Source: Parapristionchus giblindavisi (lineage: Eukaryota; Nematoda; Chromadorea; Rhabditida; Diplogasteridae). From it: a stretch of 64,000 nucleotides of DNA. The notes under the pieces are model-generated. The model made no database searches, was not told the origin of the DNA, and saw only the letters and a program-made list of their open reading frames with translations. A program made the position numbers and the translations under genes. Where the stretch lies: positions 48,203 through 112,202 of the forward strand of contig CALSFV010000471.1 in NCBI GenBank assembly GCA_943737045.1. The letters run 5' to 3'. The stretch's first letter is position 1; each line of letters begins with the position of its first letter. Of the stretch, positions 27,353 through 39,998 are shown piece by piece.

Positions 27353-28099
27353 TTAACGGCCATCTCTCTTAAGAGCTCGGATCTGTAAGACTCGAGCATT
27401 TCGGCCAGATTCCGGACATTTCGCCAAGAATTTTGATTCAGGCCACTGTACTTTATGGGTGTAGGGTACCTTGGGCCCACATTACAAAATGGTACCCAAA
27501 GTGGCCCTAGCAGTGGAACGCGGCGTGCCAAGTGGGCGCCAAGTTTGAAAACTCGATTTCCATATTTTTTCAACCGAACGAGCTAGAATCCAAATTTCTT
27601 CGGCATTGTGTCAGGCATGCCCAATGTGCACAGAAACTCTATTGAGATTAATTTTAAGCAATTCCTAGACTGATTTTTTACCCGAATTTTCGGTTTTTTT
27701 CGATTTCTCGGCATCTCAATTTCAATTCCGCAAAAGTTCTCTAGTATATCCATGTAGCCCAACTACTAGTGCATGTAACCCTGCTAGGCGGAAATCGATC
27801 TTGGATTGCGCGTGTCGAAAAAATCGGTCTGATCGTCTCCAACTTGACTCAAACTCGTTGTTTCATAATTTTTTGCTGTATTTTCAAAACGATTAGTGCG
27901 GAATTGTGGTCTACTCAAAGTTTAGAGGTGAGACTAGTAAAATGGCACAAGAAGCTCATCACTTGGATCATTTTGAAAATTTCGATTTTCGTGACCCGGG
28001 GTTCATGGTCGAAAATTTCGAAATTTCTCAAGTTTGAAATGTTTTAATTTATGTGGCTTCTTGTGAAGTACTAATGATGTGAAGAATATTCTACCAATG

Positions 28100-28446
28100 C
28101 ACGGCGGTTCAATGATAGTAATTAAGAAGCTCCCACAGGAATCGCAAACTGAGTATTGAAATTGCACTAGGCATTAGGTCCTCCCAACGCGAAGTTGGGG
28201 TACGATAATAATGGGCGCGTTGCTGCGGCTGCTCGCCACACGAACACTTCTGACTAGAGCTATCATCGAGTTTTACGAGTCTCGAAACTTGATGAGATGG
28301 CTTAGTGGCTAGAACTTTTGGGTGGCGATCCGAACCTCGTGGGTTCGAATCCCGCCCGGTGCAATTCAGCTTTGCCGATTTTTCGTAGTGCGGGAGGCTT
28401 CAAGCCAAAGTTAAATGTAGGGGCTTTCCTCCAATGAACCGCCGTG
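28100..28446 (+). mobile_element. TIR element with tRNA-derived core, copy C
   Basis: 347 bp in the left arm of the giant palindrome, CAATG duplicated on both sides. On the plus strand the core has GATGGCTTAGTGGCTAGAAC (A box) and GTGGGTTCGAATCCCGCC (perfect T arm and B box) at about 28300-28365. Anticodon arm not canonical. Confidence 0.85.
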
Positions 28447-28998
28447 CAATGCTCAATGGCTGATCTCTCCTTTCAACCATTTTTCGATAAGTTTCATGTT
28501 GAATGCGTGCGAAAAAGTCAGAATTGTGCTTGAATCAGTTTCCAACTTTCTTTCTGTAACATTCTATCTAAGTACTTTGCGATGTACATAATCAATATGA
28601 AAATCGTTAATTTTGGAAAATTCAAAAAAATCAATTTGAGTGCCTACTTTCACGGAAAATTTCTGAAATATTGCATTTTTTCGACTCGAATGCCGCGACA
28701 ATTAGCAAATGACAACGACAATGTGAAGTTTCATGATGAGTGAACATATATGTTTTCGAGTCGAAAAAATGCAATATTTCAGAAATTTTCCGTGAAAGTA
28801 GGCACTCAAATTGATTTTTTTGAATTTTCCAAAATTAACGATTTTCATATTGATTATGTACATCGCAAAGTACTTAGATAGAATGTTACAGAAAGAAAGT
28901 TGGAAACTGATTCAAGCACAATTCTGACTTTTTCGCACGCATTCAACATGAAACTTATCGAAAAATGGTTGAAAGGAGAGATCAGCCATTGAGCATTG

Positions 28999-29345
28999 CA
29001 CGGCGGTTCATTGGAGGAAAGCCCCTACATTTAACTTTGGCTTGAAGCCTCCCGCACTACGAAAAATCGGCAAAGCTGAATTGCACCGGGCGGGATTCGA
29101 ACCCACGAGGTTCGGATCGCCACCCAAAAGTTCTAGCCACTAAGCCATCTCATCAAGTTTCGAGACTCGTAAAACTCGATGATAGCTCTAGTCAGAAGTG
29201 TTCGTGTGGCGAGCAGCCGCAGCAACGCGCCCATTATTATCGTACCCCAACTTCGCGTTGGGAGGACCTAATGCCTAGTGCAATTTCAATACTCAGTTTG
29301 CGATTCCTGTGGGAGCTTCTTAATTACTATCATTGAACCGCCGTG
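28999..29345 (-). mobile_element. TIR element with tRNA-derived core, copy D (mirror of C)
   Basis: 347 bp in the right arm, mirror position and apparently identical to copy C, with CATTG on both sides. The tRNA-like core is on the minus strand at about 29080-29145. Confidence 0.85.
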
Positions 29346-30391
29346 CATTGGTAGAATATTCTTCACATCATTAGTACTTCACAAGAAGCCACATAAATTA
29401 AAACATTTCAAACTTGAGAAATTTCGAAATTTTCGACCATGAACCCCGGGTCACGAAAATCGAAATTTTCAAAATGATCCAAGTGATGAGCTTCTTGTGC
29501 CATTTTACTAGTCTCACCTCTAAACTTTGAGTAGACCACAATTCCGCACTAATCGTTTTGAAAATACAGCAAAAAATTATGAAACAACGAGTTTGAGTCA
29601 AGTTGGAGACGATCAGACCGATTTTTTCGACACGCGCAATCCAAGATCGATTTCCGCCTAGCAGGGTTACATGCACTAGTAGTTGGGCTACATGGATATA
29701 CTAGAGAACTTTTGCGGAATTGAAATTGAGATGCCGAGAAATCGAAAAAAACCGAAAATTCGGGTAAAAAATCAGTCTAGGAATTGCTTAAAATTAATCT
29801 CAATAGAGTTTCTGTGCACATTGGGCATGCCTGACACAATGCCGAAGAAATTTGGATTCTAGCTCGTTCGGTTGAAAAAATATGGAAATCGAGTTTTCAA
29901 ACTTGGCGCCCACTTGGCACGCCGCGTTCCACTGCTAGGGCCACTTTGGGTACCATTTTGTAATGTGGGCCCAAGGTACCCTACACCCATAAAGTACAGA
30001 GGCCTGAATCAAAATTCTTGGCGAAATGTCCGGACAATGCTCGAGTCTTACAGATCCGAGCTCTTAACAAGTATGCCATTGTTTGTTTGCATTGAATTGC
30101 TCAATATAACCTCAGTCATCATGTCATCTGTCCTATCTTTTTATCATTTATTCATTTGATCCATATGGTGTAGAAGTACATTTATATGATCATTTCCATA
30201 AAAGAAACCCATGAAGACATATGAAGGAAAGAGAATGTCAATTGTGCCCATTTTGGCACCTAGGAATGATTGAGAGAGAATAACGGGATATACACCTATT
30301 TACGCCCAATTGACGACTTTAGACTGAGGAGAGGGAGGAAGCTGAGAAGGAGAGGGAGAGGAAGTTGCCAGCTAGATTGAGGGAGAGAGTG

Positions 30392-32375
30392 CTAATCGGA
30401 GGTACTGTGGGTATCTGGTAGATTGATATGAATAGGAGATATTGATTGAGGTGAATGAATTGGAGAAATAGATGAAGTTGATGATGATACTATTGTTAAT
30501 GGATTAAGAGTTGTCTCCAGTAATCGATTCATTGATGCTTCTCCTATTGATGGGCGAAAACAAACAGAAATCAATGACTGAAAGATATTATTGATTGATT
30601 TATACAAGAAATATGTGTAACCTCTTGACAAACAAGACTCATAACTTGAATACATTGAAGGAATCGAGTTGGATTCGTTGGATAGATTAGTTGTTGATAA
30701 GCAGCTAATTGTATATAGAATGGACCTACTAACTGAACACGACCTGCAAGGAGTACTGTAGAATAGAGGAGTACTGTAGACTAACCTCGATGAAGAGTGA
30801 TGAGTTTGAGTAATTTGATTTCATTAGAATCAAGATTCAATGATGTCATCTTATCAAGAACATCTAATATCTAAAGAATTAAAGAAGATGATTATGATAT
30901 AATTGATTGATTGCTTACATGATTAGTATCTTCTATCTTTTGTTCATCTTGTGATAATATCGTCTTTGATAAACTATTACTTTCTATTCCATGAAGAAGG
31001 AATAGAATAGGCCATGCTGAGGACATACATGATGTCTGAACATATTAGATATTATGATGGAGAGAGGAGGAGGGGAGGAGAGGGAGAGATATACGGTAGT
31101 GTATTACATATTGGTCACACATATAAAATGTGAGTGAGAAGTGAAAGGAAGTGGAGAGAGAAGAAGAAAGAAGAACTAGTATTCCCCCTTGGGGGAAGAT
31201 GAAGGATACAAGATTACTGTATATGATTGAATTGACCTTACTTGTTCTGATGGAGGTATTCCATATAATGAAAACTGTTGTCGAGACCAACCGATCATCT
31301 GAATATTATATACTCATGAGAGGGAGAGGGAGAGGGAGAGGGAGAGACATACTTGGAAGAACAATCGTGCAGCAACTTCAGGGAGAGATTCATTAGATGG
31401 AGATGAGGAATGAATAGGAGATGAAGATGATTGTAGAATAGGAAGAGGAAATAATGGTTTCATATCTAACTGAAACATTCATTCATTATATCATAATAAT
31501 AATGTTCTATTCAATATCTTTTCTCTTTTCATCTCCTCATTGTCTATCTCTTAATCCCTCTTGTATTCATCATATCTACAATATAAAAGAGAGTCGGCAT
31601 ATTCTAAAGGACTTCTCTATCCCTCCACTATTTATCCCTTCATTAATCCATAAGGGAACCATTTCACTCGCGCAATTCAACTAAATATACTGTATGTATA
31701 CCAAGTAATCGATCGATACTCTCATTCAATCGATTATGATTCAATCCGATTACAGTATACCTCCGATAGGAAGTCAGCGAAAGAAGAAAAGAGGATCATG
31801 GACCGGTTGTCAATTAGAGACGTGTCAAAAGGTATAGGGAGAGGGAGAGATGGATACTGTATAGATGAAAAGAAGAGATAGAAACAAACAAATGTTGATG
31901 TTGATGGAAATAAAGATTGAGATATTCTTGATCGTGTAGAATTTCTTGGTCCTCTTTCATGTTGAACAGCTTCTTTATTCATTCCAATTTCAACACATTT
32001 ACGTAGACGACATGCTCTATATCAATTGAATTCAATTGAATAATATAATATATAATGGAGTACCTGCATTGATTTCTATGTGTTTTATCGACTACGCATT
32101 CACCTTCATCTCCATTTCCTTTATTCTTACAAACATATTGACGATGACGACGAATTGATCTCTCAAAGATATGGATATGAATATGTGATAGATATCTCGA
32201 GATACCTTGAAGAATCCAGCACATCCATCACATGAGAATATACCATAATGTTTACCCGATGAATGATCTTGACATACTCTACATGGTACATCTAATAGGA
32301 TTCGACCTATTATATTATTGATTGATATAGATAAGCATTGATAAACTTACTAGATGGAATATTAGGTAAGGACAT
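30392..32375 (-). CDS. NR2E-type nuclear receptor (tailless/TLX group)
   Basis: Eleven exons: 32351-32375, 32206-32306, 32064-32161, 31890-32016, 31761-31856, 31353-31469, 31242-31298, 30919-31035, 30786-30870, 30622-30743, 30392-30577; in phase, 376 aa. The DNA-binding domain is complete: [21 protein letters not shown]-box CDGCAGFFK, then [37 protein letters not shown] and the carboxy-terminal extension [19 protein letters not shown]. The [14 protein letters not shown] and QHERGPR motifs place it with tailless/TLX and dissatisfaction rather than other families. NR2E receptors are mainly repressors acting in neural development. The ligand-binding domain is divergent but visible ([68 protein letters not shown]). 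The C-terminus is Ser/Pro/Ile-rich instead of a classic AF2 helix. Lies 326 bp downstream of UAP1 on the same strand. Exact subfamily member not assigned. Confidence 0.9.
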
Positions 32376-32701
32376 AAATGAAGATTGAATATATAGATAG
32401 ACTAGTCAATCTCCTTTAGCAGTCGTTTAGTCGGTTAAAGGCGGGGCCAATAATGTCTATTGGTTGTCTGTCGATAAGAGACTCCTCCCCCATCCTAAGT
32501 AGATAGATGGATATATTTCATATACTTTATCTTCATATACACACTCAGTAGGGAGTCATTCAATTCAATCAAAAGGCAACATTCATATCAATTTTATTCC
32601 ATATCTCTTTTATATACAATACAATCACAACACTTCATTCACAATTAGCGGATAAAACATATAAATAGAATATATATAGATGTATAACAGATGTACAAAT
32701 A

Positions 32702-35712
<3,011 letters not shown>

Positions 35713-36118
35713 CGTGACTGTAAGATCAAATGAGCTGAAGGAGTAGAAGATACTATAGATGGGAATGGGGAGGAGAATGAAATGAGAGATACAACATTGA
35801 TAAGGAATAGAGAGCACTTCATTCACCACACTAATGAGGATGGGAAGTGAGGGGGAGGTAGATCATATGATGTATTGATTATAAGACAACACGTAGGATG
35901 CTCTGTGCAGCCTTATTATCAATCGAATAGCGATATATCAAAACGAAAAAAAAGTTTATCTTCCACGTGGCAGGCAACGTTATAGGCACATATAGAAAAT
36001 CTTTTTCCACTTTTCATTACAACAAATTACAATAGATGTCAAATAATCAATAACATATGAATAGCAAAAAAACAGTTGAAAGATATGAAGCAATATACAA
36101 TAATGATAGTGTAAGTAT

Positions 36119-39100
36119 TCATCGTCTCTGTTCAACCATCTCTCGAAGATTCCTTTCACTTTCCTCCACACTTTTCTCCAGGAATTGGCGTTGCTTATCA
36201 ATCGCTGCTACCTAAACAAAACAGAGTATGTAGTGTCAAAATAGTAGTACATCCATCATTTCCTCAAATTTTCAGTGAAATATTTTATTAAAAGAAAGAA
36301 ACCCCATTCTAATCATATTCGCTCACCTTTTCCTTGAAGTCATCCGCTTCTTTATTATGCCTATTGATTTCAGAATCATGAGAAGTAATGAGGAACATTC
36401 TTCCTATTCCTTGATAAGTAGGACGATCACCGAGTTCTCTCAATTGTGCTGCTGCTAATCGAGAAGACTTTTCATTCTAAAATTATAAATGGTAAGTATA
36501 ATGTAAATTTTGACAAATCATACGCTTACGATGGCAACCCATAGACTGAATGCGTAACCTTTGAAATTTGCGTAACCCATACCTGTCGTGTCATGCAAAG
36601 CAAGAAAAAAGATTTTCTAGCGGTGAATTTGTAAAAAGCGGCATTTTTGGCTTATTATACTCGCTGCTTAACAACATACAACATACATTGCCATACCCTC
36701 GCAGTGCGAGGATTGACCCACTATATAAGGCAAATTTTAGGCCACTTGATAAAAAAGGAAGCTAAAAATGACGATTTTTAAGCGAAAATAACGTGTTTTG
36801 TGAATCAACCCACCCTATTTCGAGAATTGACCCACTATATAAAAATAAACGGCGAGGGTACCGAAAATGTATGGCATACAATCACACATTTTCAGCACCC
36901 TCACAGTACTGTTCTATATAGTACGTAGATTTTCGAAAAATGGTGGGTCGATTAGCAAAAAGAGAAATCGTTATTTTTCGCTTAAATTGTAATCTTTCGA
37001 GATAAAAAAAAGAGAAAAAAGAGCCTTATACAGTGAATCCATCCTGAAAACAAGCCGTATATAGTGGGTCAATCCCATACATGAGCGGGATACATGGAGC
37101 TCGATTCTACAGGGGGTATCCGCATTAAAAATTGTATTTTAAAAAGTTAATTTCACAGGGAGCATTAATTTTTTTTTCAAATTTCACTTAAACGTATCAG
37201 GAGGTATTCCACCCATTTTTTAAAAATCGATAATTTTACAAGGGGCATCCCATAGGTCGAATAGCAACGTTAAAGATATGCAAAATGCGATCATGTTTTC
37301 ACAAAAAAATACAAAATACGGCCAGGCTTCCTAGCAACGTACTTTTTGATGTATGGAGACCCCCATGTCGGCTCCCCTGTATGTTCTATCCTCAAATTAT
37401 GAGGGTATGAAAATGTATGTATACAGTGAAACCAATAGGATAATTTTGCCGGGCGACATATGCCCCCTCAACTACGGTAGTTCACAAAATGCACTTGAAT
37501 GTGTCATATTTTTATTATTATATTTTAATAGTATATTTATTTATTTACTACCAATCATAAAGAACTTGAGGAAGTGTCACTCTTCATATATTATCGGTTG
37601 GGTGTTGTTATAATTTGAACTTAAACCGTATCCGACGGAACTCTGCTGATTGTGAATAGTAACTGAATCGATAGGTGAATTAAATGGATAAATAGAGTAG
37701 TGCGGATACTAAGCCTAAGCAAACCTTAACTAACAAGGGAATGGTCAACCATCCCCGTCGAGTTATAACTAGTGACATATACCAATCGAACCGCCATGTG
37801 ATTCTGATAATACACTGTTAATCACTAGACTCCAACGTTTATGATCTTCGAGAAAATCGATAGTGAAAATTGCAAAATTCCAAGGCACATTGAGATCAAC
37901 TCGCTTTTCAGCTCCTATCTCGCTTGTATTTCATTTTGTAGGTTCGTGGTTCGATGCCTGGTATGCGATGTTTTGTTTTGCTGGTTTTTCGGAGACCGAA
38001 CAAAAGAAGAAAACCGTTTATAACGTTAACATTTGTGAACTTGTACAATATAATGATCGAAACATTATATATTGTTATAGTTAGCTATATTAAAATCACA
38101 TCAGCCAATTTACGTTCTTCACGTGTAGCTCCAGATGCATCTGACGACGGTGGGAAGAGCGTAGCGAGAAGAGCAACAACGTTGGAAGGTGAAATTACCA
38201 TGAAACATGTCAAATCAGAAGCTGAAACGCTTTAAATGCAGACACAAAAGCGCTCGAGCAATAGATCGGAGGTGAAGCAGATGATCGGTAATGATCTACA
38301 CTGGTGAATCATGAAGCAATATACATGAACTTTTAAAATAGGAAAAATCAGCAAAACAAAACATCGCATACCAGGCATCGAACCACGAACCTACAAAATG
38401 AAATACAAGCGTCTCATCCACTACACCACAACAGTCGGTGAGACAGGAGCAGAAAACCGAGTTGATCTCAATGTGCCTTGGAATTTTGCAATTTTCACTA
38501 TCGATTTTCTCGAAGATCATAAACGTTTGAGTCTAGTCATTAACGGTGTATTATTAGAATCACATGGCGGTTCGACTGGTATATGTCACTAGTCATAACT
38601 CGACGGGGATGGTTGACCATTCCCTTGTAAGGAACTCTGCTGACTAAATGCTGACTGACTAAATGACTATTGCTGACTAAATGAGTGCGAAAAACTGCCG
38701 TAGTTGAGGGGGCATACGCCGTCCGGCAAAATTTCAAAAGTATGGAAATATGGTATTCTCGAACAAAAGGAACAAGGGATCGGATCCGAAGAATAACTGA
38801 CCAGCATATCCTACAAGCTAAAACACACGGAAAATCGCTACCTAAATAAAGAATAAATTTCAGCCTCTGATGTCACTTATAGGTTGTCAATGCTATTGTA
38901 CATACATGGGCGCCGACATGGGGGCACCCCCTGTAAAATTAGGGCTTTTCGAAAATTTGTGGGATGCCCCCTGTAGAAAATGACAAAGACTCCCTATAAA
39001 ATTAACCATTTTTCGTTCGGATGCCCCTGTAAAATCGAGATCCAGGTACTCCAAACATGTATGCTATTGAACAATTTACAATTTCAGCCTAATTTATAAT

Positions 39101-39586
39101 CTTGCCGAACTTCATGTTCAGATCTAAGCCCAAGCAACGTCAATAATTCATATTTTTTTGAACAGTGAATATTACATACCATACATATTCGTACCCTCAC
39201 AATGTGAGGATTGACTCACTACATATGGCTCATTTTCAGGGTCGGCCCACTATATAAAGCACATTTTTATGTGAAAGACTACAATTTAAGCGAAAAATAA
39301 CGATTTTTCTGAATCGACCCACTATATAAAATTATTTCGGTTAGGACACCAAAAATGTATGTTACATACCCTCAATAAGTGTTGCTTCGAAATTTCTCCT
39401 TGAGTTATTCTTTGCTTGGTTTCATTTACTTTAGTAGCAAGCTCCCGGAAAGCCTGTAAGGCAATATTGTATTTTACGTCCATGTACTTAGGAATCTATA
39501 GTTTATGCTGCCAAAAATTTAGATCACGAATAAAAAATCTTGAAAGCTGGTTAGGGTACCTGACGGAGTTCTTCATCTCCTGCCAT
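36119..39586 (-). CDS. PFDN1: Prefoldin subunit 1
   Basis: Four exons (39560-39586, 39370-39453, 36327-36476, 36119-36211), 117 aa (human 122). A beta-type prefoldin subunit: part of the six-subunit cytosolic chaperone that hands nascent actin and tubulin to the CCT chaperonin. The N-terminal coiled coil is AFRELATKVNETKQRITQGE, the beta hairpin core RPTYQGIGRMFLITSHDSEI, and the C-terminal coiled coil VAAIDKQRQFLEKSVEESER then NLREMVEQRR. The start exon codes MAGDEELRQ. Intron 2 is 2.9 kb, about fifty times the local norm, and holds at least four transposable elements. It faces the phosphate carrier gene across 412 bp. Confidence 0.93.
36682..36873. mobile_element. hAT-like MITE (CATACATTTTCGG family), copy 2
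   Basis: 192 bp, ends CATACATTGCCATACCCTC and GGTACCGAAAATGTATG, near-identical flanks ACATACAA and GCATACAA. Contains GACCCACTATATAA repeats. A related inverted partner follows at about 36885-37075. Confidence 0.65.
37074..37262. repeat. Decayed member of the CATATATGGG MITE family
   Basis: Begins CATACATGAGCGGG and contains GTTAATTTCACAGGGAGC and TTTTACAAGGGGCATCCC. No exact duplication found. In PFDN1 intron 2. Confidence 0.5.
37440..38745. mobile_element. Foldback element with a tRNA-derived unit, one arm deleted
   Basis: Outer ends GCCGGGCGACATATGCCCCC and, inverted, GCCGGACGGCGTATGCCCCC. The inner arms 37735-37985 and 38345-38640 pair closely. The right arm, on the minus strand at about 38360-38440, reads TTGTGGTGTAGTGGATGAGA (A box) and GGTTCGTGGTTCGATGCC (B box). 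The left arm keeps the B box (about 37940-37960) but has lost about 35 bp including the A box. Lies in PFDN1 intron 2. Confidence 0.7.
38901..39063. mobile_element. MITE of the CATATATGGG family
   Basis: Begins CATACATGGGCGCC, ends CATGTATG; flanks GCTATTGT and GCTATTGA fit an 8 bp duplication with one change. Contains CCCCCTGTAAAATTAGGGC. In PFDN1 intron 2. Confidence 0.65.
39180..39361. mobile_element. hAT-like MITE (CATACATTTTCGG family), copy 3
   Basis: 182 bp with exact 8 bp duplication TTACATAC. Interior has GACCCACTATATAA. Ends 8 bp before PFDN1 exon 2 (plus coordinates), so the duplicated TTACATAC now provides the 5' splice site of that exon, read GTATGTAA on the minus strand. Confidence 0.75.
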
Positions 39587-39998
39587 GATTTTAATCTCAA
39601 ATGAACCGTTAAATATAGTAAGTATATCAAAAATTCGATGAAAAGAATAACTATTAAAGAAAATAAACTCTACGATTATGAACTATGTATGTAAAAATAT
39701 GTTACATTAACGTTAATATTAATTTGAAATCACACATTGAAACTTGGCAAAGTTCCAAACTCTTATGATGTGCATGATCTACGGTATTCCGGAATAGGTT
39801 TTTAGTCTGCCTATGTTTCTTAAAGTTCTGGATTGACCTTCGTGATAGTAGCTTAGGGTACGTGTTTTTCCTCATTTTGTGTGTTCTCCTGACTTCATTA
39901 TTAAACATTTGGGTTCTTCATAGTTAGTTCTGCATTCGTTCTAGTGTAACAACTTTCAGAAAATATTTAAATATTTTTTATTCAAGGAATCCCTCACG
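39587..39998. promoter_or_regulatory. Shared upstream region of PFDN1 and the phosphate carrier
   Basis: 412 bp between two divergent start codons. No repeats, ORFs of note or RNA genes seen. Both genes are housekeeping, so a bidirectional promoter is plausible. Confidence 0.4.

Larger units (their letters stand above)
27373..30063. mobile_element. Giant near-perfect palindrome, 2.7 kb
   Basis: Arms 27373-28691 and 28753-30063 around a spacer of about 60 bp; ends GAGCTCGGATCTGTAAGACT and its complement, flanked by TTAA on both sides. Arms differ at very few places (one ~10 bp indel near 27400/30035): predicted peptides from mirror positions 27769-28047 and 29398-29676 are identical over 92 residues. 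Parts of the arms match the adjacent 25407-27352 palindrome, so the two are relatives. Each arm carries a copy of the tRNA-core TIR element. Confidence 0.85.

Noticed and set aside
27289..30159. Mirror-image ORFs of 92-95 codons with identical products
   Set aside because: Identity follows from the palindrome; no domain, no splice structure, and the frames differ from those of the related 25.4-27.4 kb palindrome.
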